This document shows positions 1-13,400 of a stretch of 64,000 nt of DNA, in pieces. Under the pieces are notes generated by a model. It was not told the DNA's origin. It saw only the letters and a program-made list of their open reading frames with translations, and did not search any database. This DNA is from Brachionus manjavacas (Eukaryota; Rotifera; Eurotatoria; Ploima; Brachionidae), in assembly GCA_019054805.1 (NCBI GenBank), contig JAHQIY010000006.1, forward strand, positions 2,480,001 through 2,544,000. The letters run 5' to 3'. Numbering within the stretch: position 1 is the first letter of the stretch; every line of letters begins with the position of its first letter. The translations under genes and the position numbers were made by a program.

Positions 1-131
1 AATCTACGCAGAAATTTATTCATCCGTGATTCTGACTGATGGATTGCCGATGTCAATTACTTTACTTTTTTTTGAAAAAAAAGTCATGACTTTGACTTGA
101 CTTGAGATTTGTGACCTTTAAAACAACTCTG
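1..131. repeat. Partial copy of a short interspersed repeat (MITE-like)
   Basis: The segment ends in a stretch rich in the words GACTTGACTTGAG and TTTAAAACAACTCTG. The same end is found in the element at 1593-1791, so this is a second copy of that family, cut by the window edge. It lies downstream of B9D1 while the fuller copy lies upstream. No coding potential was seen. Confidence 0.55.
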
Positions 132-565
132 ATTTAATCTTGTAGTGGATAAAAATCCATTAAAAATCTAATAAAGTGTACTAAGAAAATTTTAAATATT
201 TTTTATATTATCAATGGAGTTTGTTTCTGAAAAGCTTTGTTAAAATTCAATTTCCTTTTTGAATTTTATCGAGAAAAGAAAATTAAGGTTTATAGTAAAC
301 TTTAGATTTCAAAAATTTTAAATATACTCATATTAAAACAAAATAATATTTTTTTAACTGATTATAAAATTCAAAAAAACTAAAAAAAGAACTACAATAT
401 TAGTAATTTTTATCTTGAGGGAGAATTAAAAAATGTGCTAAAAATCAATTTTTTTAAAAATTTTCTTTTTTTTTAAATAAAAAATTCTTACTAGATAAAA
501 ATTAAAAAAATTAATATCAACAAAATTTATTACTAAAAAATCAAAAAATTAGAGATTTAAAATTT

Positions 566-1362
566 TTAAAAACGAGGCGTTTGACTTATCATACTCTGTT
601 CGGGGTTAAAGCCAAGAGTTTGAGTTAAATTTCCTAAGGTAGTGTTATTCATCTCTATCATTTGATTGCCTATATTTGTATTTGAATCATTTTTGTTAGT
701 CAAATAACCAACTTTTTTCATATCTTTGGTCACTATGTTAAAGCTAAGGTTTAAGAAGCCTTGCGATCTCACTCTTGTTACTTCACGACCTTCTCCATGT
801 GCAAGAACTCTCGGATCTATATATTCAGGTCGTCGGCCTTGGGACCATGCAAAAAATTTCTGCAACAACGATGTAGATTCTGGCACGAATAGGGGAATTT
901 TTATTTTGTGCTGACCAGGCGATATTGGCAAATGTGTTACTCCATAGCCTCGAATAACTTCTCTGCCCAAAAAATCAGACCCGTAACAACTCACAACCAA
1001 TTGTGGCCCTTTTAAAAATGTTAAAATCATAAATAAAATTCCAAAAATAAATTTACATCCAAATGGACAAGTGCTTTTAAATGTAATGTCTAGTGGAAAA
1101 TTAAAGGCTATTGTCTGTCGATCGTCAATTGATTTGTGACCAATTTGAGTTGAACCCTCTTCTAGCCCTGCTATTTTGTCCCAATCTTGTCCGTGGACAA
1201 AAAAATATTTTATAAATACCTGATCATACTCTGGAATCTTAATAAATCAGCATTATTTCTAAATACTAGACAAAAATTCGAAAACAAATAAGTTATTACC
1301 TCTGCACTCTCAATACTGCCATTTACCATTAATAAAAAGAATGTATTGGTTGTATTTGCCAT
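566..1362 (-). CDS. B9D1: B9 domain-containing protein 1 (ciliary transition zone), 3 exons
   Basis: B9D1 is a C2-like B9-domain protein of the MKS/tectonic complex at the ciliary transition zone, which gates protein entry into cilia. Exons are 1362-1300, 1237-1057 and 1008-566, with introns of 62 and 48 bp; the joined CDS is 687 bp (228 aa). The start is the only ATG that gives the family N-terminus ([15 protein letters not shown]). Near-universal B9D1 strings are visible: [38 protein letters not shown] and NIVTKDM. The second splice rebuilds the PFGWPQ motif, which supports the model strongly. The last exon alone reads as an open frame up to 1030, but its first residues there are intron. 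The C-terminal 30 residues are Asn-rich and slightly longer than in the roughly 204 aa vertebrate proteins. The gene looks intact. Its presence means the organism is ciliated. Confidence 0.95.
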
Positions 1363-1592
1363 AATTAGAATTTTAAATTCTGTTATTTTTCAGTGTGTAG
1401 TTAGAAATTGATAAAATAGATTTGATATTCTAAAGTAATTTGGATATTTTTTGTTCATAAATTTTTAAACGCCCTTGTCCGTATAAAAATTTGAATTTGA
1501 TGGTTTCCATGGTAACATCAAATTTAATTTTAAATTTTTAGTCTTTTAATTAGTTTCTAAAATATTAACAGAAAATTTTGATGAGCCTTAAT

Positions 1593-1791
1593 CAGAGTTG
1601 TTTAAAAGTCACAAGTCTTAAGTCAAGTTCAAGTGAAACAATTTTATTTTTTCATTTTTTTTTAAGTCCAAGTCCATACCGATTTAATCGTGAGTGCATG
1701 GAACGCTAAAAATTCAAATATTAATTTGACTTAAAAATGACTTTTAATTTCAATGACTTTGACTTAATTTGGGACTTTTTAAACAACTCTG
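1593..1791. repeat. 199 bp MITE-like element with terminal inverted repeats
   Basis: The ends CAGAGTTGTTTAAAAGTC and GACTTTTTAAACAACTCTG are near-perfect inverted repeats. The inside is rich in AAGTCCAAGTC/GACTTGACTT words and has no open frame. It lies about 230 bp upstream of the B9D1 start. No clear target-site duplication was found. A related palindromic element is at 21242-21403. Confidence 0.7.
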
Positions 1792-1799
1792 GCTTTAAA

Positions 1800-2801
1800 C
1801 ATCAACAACAACAGCACAAGCCATATCGGAATTATCTTTAGAAGTTATGTAAATTTCGAATGTTGAAAAAGTACCTACAATTTTACGTGAAAGAGATTGT
1901 CCAAAAATCATCAAATATTATTAAATTAGGTACGAATAAAAATATTTTAACGCCTACATAAATTATTTACCCTAAAAATAAAATTTTAAATCTTTTTTTA
2001 TTTTCAAAGAGAATTTTTATAAAAAATCCCATGTTTTTCCTTAAAATAGAGATTTATTTTTCAAGCTGTTAATGTTGAAAATAAAAATAAAATTCTTTTT
2101 ATCATTGGAATAAATAACAAATAAAAGATAAAGAAAGGTTGCTATGCCTAGATCATATAATAGATGGTACTTCAAAAAATTGTTCAAAGGAAATTCAACC
2201 GAAAAAAGGATGCAATTTTTCGGTTTTTCACTTTAAGGGATATTCCCTGGTTATTCGGACAAAATTCTTAATTAATTCAAATAACTTTAAAGTCAAATTT
2301 TTTTTTTAATCTTAACTCTATAATATTTTAATTTTTATTTATTGATTATTTTATAATGCATTTAAATTAATGAAATGATATAATGTTTTAATAAAATAAA
2401 CTTTAGACGTTAAAACATTTTGGATGAATTTTTTGATTATAATTATTGATTATCTAATTAATCTTACTTAAACTTACAAAAACTTTTAAAATTCACATTA
2501 AATTTTTTTTTCATTTTTTTATTTAATTTTTTTCATTTGATAATTTTATCAATTCGTTCAATATTTATTTGTAAATTACATTTTTATAATTATTGTTTTT
2601 CTTTAGATTTATTTTTTCGTATTAATAACATTTTTTGTTTTTACCAAAGTCACAATTAAACATTCAAGTTAAACTTTATTTGTAAAAAAATTATTTACAA
2701 ATGAGGTAAATGTCTTTTAAGACAATAAACTGAAGCAATTAAAAATTACAACCATAAAAAAAAAATTAATAAATAAGGTCTTTTGATTGCTATAAATTGC
2801 A
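1800..2801. other. Intergenic, no gene seen
   Basis: AT-rich spacer between the B9D1 upstream repeat and the 3' end of the WSC/EGF gene. I see no open frame, RNA gene or clear repeat. Confidence 0.6.
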
Positions 2802-5800
2802 CTAAACTCTACCATAATTATCAGTAAATTCTTTATCAACAGTCGGATACTCATCAATTGAACCATTTGATACTGGTTTGTTCAGGGTATCAGTAAATGC
2901 CGAATTGTCATTCATATAATTTATTGTTCTGATCTCATTTTTATCATTTTCGAAATCTGCTTGTCTTCTTTTCGATTTTAGACCAAAATAGCCGGCCACT
3001 GTAGCAGAGGCAAGAACCACAAAAGCTACAAGACCAATGGGCAAAATTAGATAAAGCTAAAATTGAAAATTTTTACACTTAAAAAATAACTTAAAAACAA
3101 ATTTACATTGTCAGATTTAAATGTTAATTTGGATAAATCCGGTTCAATACTTTTTTCCTCTTGAGCTTTTTTTATCGAACCTGAAAATTCGGTTTTTGCC
3201 ATTTTAGGCTCCATGTTGTATACTTGTATGGTTTCATTGGAATTTTTCTCAAGTAAATCCGAGCCATCACAATGTTCTTTTCCATTAAGACACCTGCAGT
3301 AGAAAGTATTGTTCTCTTTGGAATAAATGCACTCCGAAAAGTTGTTGCAAGGCTTGACTCTTTCACAAAAATCTAATGATTTGACACACAAAAAACTTTT
3401 ATCCTGCTGTAAGACACATTCTTCGTCTTTGGAACACGGGTTAGCATTACATGGATTAGGATCGAGAAGCTCACATTGATCACCATGATAATTTACTGGA
3501 CACTCACATCTAAAATCCATTACTTGGTTAACATTGTCATATTTAGAAGTGCAAACACCTTCGTTTAAACACGATTTTATCAAGCAGTTTTTTTCGGTAC
3601 AATTTATGCCATGCCATCCTTCCGAGCAAACGCATTTATAAGAAGAGCCATCTACATTGCATACTCCATTTTGGCATGGATTTGGCGAGCAAAGATTGAT
3701 GGTGAATTCGCAATTGTCCCCTGTATATCCTTTGGCGCATTCTTGGCATTTTTCGCCGCTAAATTGAGGCCTGCAATCTTGACAATAAGTGCCGGCAAAT
3801 TTATCGGGACAAGAGCAATATTTTCTATGACTGAATTGGTCTATTTGGCACTGGCCTTCGTTAAAGCACATTGAATCCGAACATGTGTTTTTGTACTCAC
3901 ATTTTTTTCCATAAAAATCTCTGGTACAGTTGCATTGAAAGCCATCGGTTTCAATGAAATTGCATGTTCCTCCGTTCAGACACGGCAGAGTCGAGCACAT
4001 ATCAAATACTTGACAATAGGTGCCGCGGTAATTTGGCGGACACTTGCACATATAGCTCAAGTCCATTAATTTGAAGCAAGTTCCACCGTTACGACAATGA
4101 TTGGCATCTTCAAAGCAATTAAAGCTAGTTCCCGCGAGGTATGTAGGTGTATTGCAATTTGATCCGGTCCATGCACTAGGGCACTTGCAAAAATAGCCAG
4201 TCATTTTGTTCTCACATATACCACCGTTGAGGCAAGGATTTGAATGGCAGAAGTTTCGTTCCTCGCAATAGACGCCTGTATCTTGAGGATTTTTGCATCT
4301 ACAAATAAAGCCCCTCGGTACACCTTTATCGTCCATCAATGTAATACACATGCCTGAGTTTAAGCATGGCGATGAAGCACATGGAGTACTTGCTTGGACC
4401 GGAACAAGTGATCTATCACTTTCTTGGCGATTACTTTGAAAAGCTAAATATTCAATTGTTAGAAAAAATTTTCTTAAAAAAATTCTTTAATAAATTTTCT
4501 AAAGATATTTCATCAGGTTGGGTTTTGGTTAAAATAAAAAAATTATTATTGAAACATTTATGAATTCTAAGGTTTATGTGTAACACCAAAATTACAAAAA
4601 AAAATTTAACATTTATTAAAAATAATTTTTTTATCTCCTTTATATAAATAAATAAATTTTTTATCTTATTTCTTAAATATATAATTTATTTTTCTGTTTC
4701 AAGACAAAGTTTGGTTTTTAAAAAAAATTCAAATAAAATCAAAATATTTTTTAATTAGTGGAATTCAATTAATTTATTTTAAAGTAAAAGAAAAAAAATA
4801 TGAATTTAATGAACTATTTAAAATTATTTAAAATTTTAGAAATTCTGATAATTTATCAATTAGTTTTTAAATTTTTGAATGTTTGAACTTATTGGCAATT
4901 TCTTAAAAACTAGATAAAAACTAAGTCACAACTTTTCGTTTTTAATTTTCTTTTCATTACTTTACCTTATTTATCCATTTTTTTCTTTTTATTTTATTTT
5001 ATCTTATTTAACTCTATTTTTAATTTTTTTTTAAGAATTTTTTTTCTGAAGGAGTATTAGCTTGATACAGATTTACAAAATAATAAATAATCACAATATA
5101 ATTAACGATTGAAATTATAGTAATATTGAAGTTTGGGATTTTTATTATTTTTTTTAAATATAAATTATAAAAATTTAAAAAATTCGATCATTGTTTTCTA
5201 AAAACTTGTAAGGATTATTAAGGAAAAAAATAGAATTTAGAATTTTTTTTGTACTTGTAACATTTGTAAAATTATATTTTTAAAATTAACTTGCACATTT
5301 GAAAATATAGTAAATACTCTCAATTTCTTCCAAAAAATTTATTTTAACAAATTGCAACTAATTAGTGATTTCAAAGAATTTAAGCTCTACTTAAAAATTA
5401 AAAATAGGAGAATAGTCTAGAGAATTAATTAAAAAAAAGTTAAGTGACAAACGAAATCCATGTGAATCTAAATTTTGTAGTCGTTTATTTTGAAGGTGAA
5501 CGAGGCTTAAAAAGCCAAATGAGTTAAACTCATTAACTTAACTAATAGTTTTTTTTCTTTAAATTCATTCATCACTATAAAATATAATTTTTTTTTAAAT
5601 GACTACTTGAAAAACTTTTTTGATTCATCGCTTTTACATAAGTCTAGTATAGTTCAACTAATCCTGAAATTGTTCACCTAAGGCAAGGTTCATCTTATAT
5701 GTTTCTTAGAATTGTTCACCTATTGTGTGAGCAAACTTTCTAGAATCCTTAATTTAATGATCATAATCAAGAATATTAAGTTGGACAGATTTAAAATTTA

Positions 5801-7406
5801 AACCCAAATTGTAACAGAATAGAAAAATAAATATTAACATTGAATGATTAACAAGAACTTAATTAAATTTTATAATTGAAAAAAATTTTACCATCTTTTC
5901 CAACTAATTTTTTTATGATCATGATCATTTAATTTGACTTTTATTATAAAATCTACATTATTAGTAAAGATTATATAAATTATCGTCTATCTATTTTGCA
6001 AAATTAATCCTAAAATTCAATGTATCTTATTAGTCTCTAATGGATAAACTACCTTAAATTCTTTGATGATTCAAATTTATGATTTGAACTAATAAAGGCT
6101 TTAATTTTAAAAGTTAAAAATTTTTTTATTCTAGAAATTAATTATTAATTTGATTTTTCCCTTATCTATAGCGGATAATAGGGAAGGTACTCATCTCCTT
6201 TTCAGTACCTTTTTGATCAACGCAACAAGGTTTAATGCGTCGAGTAGTTTTTATTACCCAGTCCAACCCGGTCCCCCTTTTTTATGATATATTGAACATT
6301 TTTCCCGTCCTGCAGAGACATTTTAAAGACTGTGTCTCCCTTAGCGAGTTTGATACTTTGATCCTCTGTTGTTAAGGCTAAAACACATACCACCAGACTT
6401 TACAGACGTATAAATTAATTATTAAAACACTGAAATTTAGTTAGTTTTTTGATGATTAATAATAAAAATTTGAGTTTATTTGAATAAAATTAATTATTTT
6501 AAAGATCTAGATATATTTATAAAGTTTTTCGATATAGCTACTTCGTAAATAAAATCGGATTAGATTTTTAAAATTCTTTTTTAATGGAAAAATTATTAAA
6601 TATTGAGTGGGAAATTCTATCGCTGTTTTCACTAGCAAAAAACTAAACCAGAGAAGTTTCTCAGCATTTGTTCTTTAGAAAAATCGCAATTTTTTATGAC
6701 ATTAAAATTTACAAGCAAAATTGGTGTTACAATAAAAAAAACTAGCATGCCAAATAAAAAGTAAACCTACCGGCCTGAAAATAATCTTGTTTTAGTAGAG
6801 GCTCTTGTACATAATAATAGGCTGAATATTTAACCATTTACTCATTTAAATTAAAAAATTAAGCATAAGAATCTTACACGAAATAAAATAGACTGAGTTG
6901 GCATTATAGCCACCACAAGTGTATTTGCCGGCGCATTTAAAAAAACAATTAGAATCTTCGGTGGAATTATATTTTCCGTATGAATTTCCACAATAGCATT
7001 CATCACTAAAAATAAATATTTATTTAGAAATCATTATTTTTTTTTATTCAGAAAAAAAATACAAAGCTTGAACTCCAGCTACTGAGTATCCATCTTGGGC
7101 ACACAAATTAACGCAGAGTTCTACAGTTGGCATGGTCTTGTTAAATTTAGTAATGTAAGTATACTCTTTATCGTTTATGTCGCGTGACTCGCGTCTATCT
7201 GCAAAGCAGCCAACATAGCTAAAAATTGGCTTGTTGAAAGTGGTGGGGCTTTTGAGCTGTTTATTGCTTTGTTTGTCTTCTACGAAGTTATTTATTTTAT
7301 GAGTTTGCTTTTCAAACTTTTTAAGAAGATAGCTATCACTCCAACAGTGACATAGCTTAAGAATCTGCAGTAAAATAAGCAGCTTGGAATAAAACAAATA
7401 GTTCAT
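2802..7406 (-). CDS. Type I membrane protein: signal peptide, WSC domain, about nine EGF repeats, TM, cytoplasmic tail
   Basis: Exons are 7406-7063, 7005-6878, 6821-6771, 4443-3107 and 3056-2802; the joined CDS is 2115 bp (704 aa). Residues 1-21 form a hydrophobic signal peptide. Residues about 64-149 are a WSC domain, a Cys-rich putative carbohydrate-binding fold: YVGCFADR, CVNLC, YSVAGVQ, CYCGNSYG, then TCGGYNANSVY. Its second half lies on exon 2. From about residue 178 come roughly nine EGF-like repeats, the fifth partly laminin-like; two further down are short of cysteines. A single membrane segment begins at residue 621 (ILPIGLVAFVVLASATVAG), followed by KSKRR and a 60-residue acidic tail. 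Introns 1, 2 and 4 are about 50 bp; intron 3 is 2.3 kb, but phase (1/1) and acceptor TTTAG fit. If that join is wrong, the WSC part and the EGF part are two genes. Likely a cell-surface adhesion or receptor protein; ligand unknown. Confidence 0.8.
5047..5100 (+). repeat. Putative retroelement 3' tail
   Basis: The motif GAAGGAGTATTAGCT followed by an AAATAAATAA-like run occurs here and again at about 59281-59325. A shared unique end with a simple AAAT tail is typical of 5'-truncated LINE or SINE copies. No coding part remains. Confidence 0.4.
6170..6410 (-). pseudogene. Decayed coding fragment of unknown origin
   Basis: On the minus strand an open stretch of about 49 codons reads VCVLALTTEDQSIKLAKG, then KKGDRVGLGNKNYSTH, and then runs into several stops. 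It is clearly richer in GC than the sequence around it. I do not recognise the family; a retroelement polyprotein relic is the most likely explanation. It sits inside the large intron of the WSC/EGF gene. Confidence 0.35.
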
Positions 7407-10400
7407 TTTGTCTAAAGAGAAAATTTTTGTTTTTGATTAAACTTTTGTTGATTTCTAATGATTTTTATCCATACTCATCACATTATGCAATCTTAAGGAA
7501 TAGCTCACTAAAGCCTAATCCTTATGGTCGCTTCGAAATCCCAAGAATTAAAAAATTCATGTTTTTTTATTCAATAATTATGAAATAATAAATCTTAACA
7601 ATTTTGTATTTATTTAAATTTCTCTCTGAACTAAATCCAACATAGTTACCAAAATATTTTCTTATATCCAAATCTACATCGTACAATTAATTTACAAATG
7701 TCAGTTCTCAGTGGTCAAACTAACAAAAGTTTATCTCTTTATTTTCTAAAAAAGTGAAAAATTTCTTATTCAAACAAATTTTAATCGTTTAGCTAAATAC
7801 ATTAATATTTTGGTTATTTAACAAAAAACTCTACTAGCATTGAATAATTTCTATAAATAATTTATTTAGAATATAAAATTTCTATCTTGTGAACAAACTA
7901 AAAAAAAGAACAAAATTATCCAATCATTCAAAAATATTAAAAAAATTTTAATTAAACTAATTCAAATATGTCAAATGGACGAAATAAAAATGAGACTTTA
8001 ATTTTAAAAGGGCTGATTAAAAAATAAAATTTTGGACTGGTAGATTGTTATGAATTAAGAATTCATTTGAAATTTCAAAATAAAAATTTGAAGTAACGCA
8101 GGTCGATTTACTTCAAAAAATCAATTTTCAAAAAGAATTATCAACTCGAAAAATTTTTTGAAATTTCTTATCAATTCTTATTTTATTTAATTTCCAAGTC
8201 CGAAAATTTACTTTTAAACTATCCTAGTTTTTTTATAAAATATTTAAACAATCTGCGCTTATAATGGCCGTATTTTGTAAACCTTGAGATTCTCAAAGTT
8301 TCTTATTCAACTGCTAAAATCATACAATTTCAATTTATTCTCTTAATTTGTATTTACCAGTTATGCAATTGTGCTTAAATTTTCCTTAAAAAAATTTTCT
8401 AATTTGCGTTGAGGGAAACCTTGTAATTTTTTAATTTAATTGATTATAAGCATTGTTTTTTCAAAAAAAACAAATTACTCAAAAAAAATTTTCTAAAAAA
8501 TGTCGACCTTATTTTTGTTAAAGCCCCAAGAGTCGCCGAACAAAAAAAATTGGAAGAAATTTTGAAAATTTTCGAAAAATTTCAACGATCTTAAATAAAC
8601 TTTAATTTTTTTTTAAGATAGAATAAAAATACTTTTTTAAGGACCCTCTTCTAAAAATTTGAGAAAAATTGTGGCTCATTAGGGATGATTTTTGGGATAG
8701 TATTTTTGACAATTCAGATGAGTTATTTGTGTTTTGAATTTTTTGAATAAAACCTGATATTTCTAAAATGATGATCTCAAAATTGCGCAACACAAACACT
8801 GGTTTAGTAGATTCTAGAAAATCGATTTTATCTCCATTCAGATTTTGGACAATTGTCTCAGGAACGCTTTACGTTGATCAGCTTTGAACAAAATAAACAG
8901 TTAAAATAATCTTCTATTAGTATAAATAATAAAGAGGAGTAATTTATCGACTGACGATTTTTAAATTATAAGCTTTGATATTTTGCAAACAAGCTAGATA
9001 CAAATGCTAGGCCACAAGGCTCTTTCTCGGCTTTATTTGGCTATTAATCAAGTGATATTCGAGAAAAGTTAAACAAAATCATGTTCAAACTAGTTGATTA
9101 AAGAATGTTGGGGAAATATTCTCAAATTACAAATTATTTTTACTTTAAATGTCTATGTTTTTTGCTTAATAAATGTCAAAAAGCATACATGAAGTTCTTC
9201 TAGTTAGAAGACTTGTTTTTGAGGGATTAGACTTTATTATCTTTTGAATAACAAAAGTAAAGACATGCAAAATTAGCGTTAATAGGCTCAATAGACATTT
9301 GACCAGAATTATTGTTTTTTACTAATACTTTGACAAACATTTTGGTGTTTCGATAGGTTTGATAAATATTTTTTAATAAGAATTATTTGTTCTTACACTC
9401 AAATTTTCACTATTGACAAACACCTCTGGACAAATTTAAAAATCAAAATATTTGCGATCTTTTTGGGCTTAAAAAATTACCTTGATTTATGATCCAAAAA
9501 AATATTCCTTTGAAAATCAATATCAATTCAAATCAACTCTTAAATTTTTAAAAATTTTCGTTCAAATAAACAGAATAATGAATCATTAATAAAATCGATA
9601 CCAGTTAAAATAAAAACAAATATTTAGTGACCTAAACAAAAATTTTTCCAAAGAAAAACTTGAAAATAAAGATCCAAGTAAAATAAATGTAATTTTTTTT
9701 TTTCCATTGTTATTTTAAATTTTGTTTCCAATTTAAAATTTCTTTAATCTCCAGAAATCATAAAAGCAAATAAATAATTATTAATTGCTTTTGAAAAAAG
9801 TATTCTACCAAATTTTTGACTGACCCAAAAATTTTTACTAAAATTTTTTAGAATTTAAAAAACATTCTTTAAAGATATGTAGCTTTATAATTTTTTATCT
9901 TCAGACAAATTCAATTCTTTATAATTATTAGGTCCCTAGTTTAATTTGGCATTTTTTAAGTTTAACAAAATTTAAAAAAAAAGTATTTTAAATTAAATTA
10001 ATTTTTAGAATGAATAAAATTAATTAAAAATTTGGGAAATTTAAATTCTTTTTTTTAAAATATTTTTGCCATCGGGTATGATTTTTGGTTTTAAAAATTG
10101 TTTTATTTTGTGAAAGTAACCGACTATGATCAGATGATCTAATTGTTAAAATGGCCCTTGTAAAGAATTATCTTAACAAGTCTCTTTTAAATAAAACAAG
10201 AGTATATGATTAAATAAAGTATTTTGTTTACTTAAGATATTGTCTGAAGAGCTTTTTTTAAAGCAAAAAATATTTCAAAAAATTTCATTCTTACCAGTTC
10301 TCTTGTCTAATTAATTGATTCATTTTTAAAAATCAATACCTTTAATCTAAATGAACAATAATAACCAAAAAAAAATTTTAATTTAAATTAAATTTACTAA

Positions 10401-13400
10401 ATTAAGATTTTTTATAAATCTAACAAAATTTCTTCTTCTTTTTGAATTAAAAAAAAAATTCTATATTAAATATCTATTCCTAAAAATAATTTAATTCGAT
10501 TCATTTAATGACCAACATAAGAAAAAGTGCAAATGAAAATTAAAAAATAAATAACATTTTTCTTTTAGAATTACTTTTCAAAAGAATCCTTTACTTAATT
10601 AAAGCAGTTTCATCGCAAGAATTAAAAAGTGAATAAATCTCAAATTTTTCATTTAAAAATTGAAAATTAAGTCGCCTTTTTAAACTCTAAAAATTAATTT
10701 TCTAATGTTTTTATTAAGGATTCATTTTGAAAACTTAATTGACCATTATTGCCTTCTCAACTCAAGATTTTAAAATAATTTTTCGATAAAAACTTAATTT
10801 TTTTGCATACGAGTTTTTAAAAATATTTGATAAAACTAGACTTTAAAAAATTAAAATAAAACTTTAACTAAAAATATTCTCTTATCTTTAAAAATTTAAC
10901 CATTCATTTTGGTTTCATTTCGCTAGAAAGAGTATTCATTAACACTTTTCATTATAAAAAAATAACTAGAAAAATACCATTTAATTTACTAATTCAATTT
11001 AAAATTTAGCTGAGACTTTGATCTAGTATTTGATTAATTAAAATTTATTATGGTCAAATAAATATTTGTTATTTCTGGTCTTGGATTTTTCAAAAATTAT
11101 AAATTGTCGACAATAAAGAGTTAAAGATAATTTATTTAAAATTATATAAATAAAAATTTTAATTTCTCTAGAGGCACATCAAAAATTGAACCAAATTTTA
11201 ATATTTTTTACAGTCATTAGAAAATTCCAAAAACGAAAATTATCGATTCTGATTGATTTTTTCATGATTTGAAAGCAAAAACTGAATAACCCGCATGCAT
11301 AATCACTATTTTAACTGTAAGGAATATTAAAATATTTAAAAAAAAAAGATTCTTTTTGTATTCTAAATGATTTCAATTAAAAAATTTCAATTAAAAAATT
11401 TCAATTAAAAGGTTAAGTATTTGAAGTGCATAAGAAAATTTATAAGTTTTCTAAGATTTTAAAAAAGTCACAGAAAGAGAGACTGCTAGAATACTACTAA
11501 AAATTGAAACAATTTCTTTAATTTATTTTAAATGATAGATTTTTTGAATTTGGCGAAAAATAAACACATTTTGTTTTATGAACTTTATTTAAGTGTTAAG
11601 GCAAGTATTCATTAAAAGAAACCATCTAGAAATGTGTTTAAAATTTTTTGATTTTATGCTCAGAATTGTTTCAAGATGATCTAGAAACAGAATTTACGTG
11701 AAAATAAAAGCTGTATCAAGATTGTAATTTTTTTTTAAGCTAATTCAAGTTTGAAGCTATGTTTATTCCGAGCATAACTTGATTTAGGTCTGAGCTAATC
11801 AACTCAGTATATCAGTTGGATCCAAAATTTCAATTATTTTTTTTTTTCAAATAGTAACGATGTCCTAAAACTTTTGTCTGCTTTCGGACCCTTTTTAATT
11901 AGTGAAAATTACGATTACTTTCAATTTAGGTTATTTTAGGTCATCGTTTAGATTTAAGAAATTTGATGAAATATTAAATTTAAGATAGTTTTTAGCTCTT
12001 TGATTTTGAAGAAAATATTAACTAGGCTAATGGATAAACAGTTGAAATCTTAACTATATCTTATAAATATGGCTGATAGTTGTTTTTTTAAGATACTAAA
12101 TAATTAGCAACTTTCTAATTATCATGGGTGGTTTATTGAGAAAAAAAATATTTTTTTTTTAATTATTTTATTTAAAAATAAAATTTATCAAATGTTTTAA
12201 AGCCTATTTTATTCTATTATTTAAATTAAAACAAGTAAATTTATAAAAAAGACTATTCAAAAATGATTTATGAACCATAATTCATTAGAACTCCTTACAA
12301 AGCATTAAGATTAATTATTCTATTGTAGTACTGAAATATGGAATTTTTCAAGCAAAGATGTTGTTTTTTTTTATAATTTAAATCACAATACAAATCAGGA
12401 AATTAGACCTATTATTTTGGTAAAATCTTTTTGGACAGTTTGTGAATATTTTTTATTGATAATCTCTAAATGATTGAACCGAACTACATTTTTTAAAATA
12501 GATATGAAGATTTTTTTTTAAATCTGTTCTTGTTAAAGGTTTTTGTCTGTTTCGTGTTTTTTGCCAAATGTTTTTATAAAAATGTGGTCCCACAGAGACC
12601 TGTGCTCAAAGAACCAAAGTTCTCCAATTTAAACCGCTACACCAAACTTTTTCTTTCAAATTTTAAAATATGAAATATTAATATTTAGGTAAATTAAACA
12701 AAGAAAAATAAAGATCTTTAATATAGGAAATAAGTTATAGGTTCATTAATACTTTATTTTCTTATTTAAAAATTCAAAAAATAAGATTGAACAAATTTGA
12801 ACAAAACAATTATAACTTTTTTTGACCTTCTTATTTTCAGAAATGTCTTCCTCAAGAAATAGACACCATTAACTCATATCAAACTCTAAATGAGACCTAA
12901 CCAGTTCTGTGTATTGAATTCTCAATAAAAAATTCTAAAATTCTTGTAACTTTTAGCAATCATAGTCCACTTAATTTTGAATGGAAAAATCTAGATATTT
13001 TTCAAGAGTTGTTTTAGTTAATTTCTTTGAACGATATCAGTTTAATTTGAATGAACCTAAATAACTCTTTGTTTCCCTCGCAGATAGAATCACTTATCAC
13101 TTATCCAAAAGGTAATCATATCAATGAACCAAATGTCTTGATTTAGTATTATAAAAGTCGATGTAATACTCTGTCAAAAGCTTTCAAAAAATTTGTGTAT
13201 ATGATGTCGACTGATATCGATATAGTTAAATATTAAAGTTAATTTCCCTAGCGAAAGAGATAGCTTCTTTTCTTTGAATTGAATTCTATTAAAGTAAAGC
13301 ATTTGATCCTAACATTCTGTTTATTATAATTGAGATTTTAAAGCTTCACTAAATTTTCTTTCTTCTAATGCTGATAAATCAAAAAGAAGAGTTATATTTA

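Larger units (their letters stand above)
4444..6770 (-). other. Large intron of the WSC/EGF gene (2.3 kb)
   Basis: This stretch is the inferred intron 3. It is mostly plain AT-rich sequence. It contains a non-LTR-like tail near 5047-5100 and a small GC-richer coding relic at about 6170-6410, listed separately. Confidence 0.6.

Noticed and set aside
726-914. 62-codon plus-strand open frame
   Set aside because: Antisense shadow of B9D1 exon 3.
3611-3874. 87-codon plus-strand open frame
   Set aside because: Antisense shadow of the EGF exon of the WSC/EGF gene.
4366-4563. 65-codon plus-strand open frame
   Set aside because: Overlaps exon 4 and the acceptor of the WSC/EGF gene on the other strand; no motif.
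8602-8799. 65-codon minus-strand open frame in the gene-poor region
   Set aside because: Composition is plain AT-rich; no signal peptide, domain or splice partners found.
12590-12655. Functional tRNA gene
   Set aside because: A-box-like sequence is present but no closed acceptor stem, anticodon arm or intact B box can be drawn.
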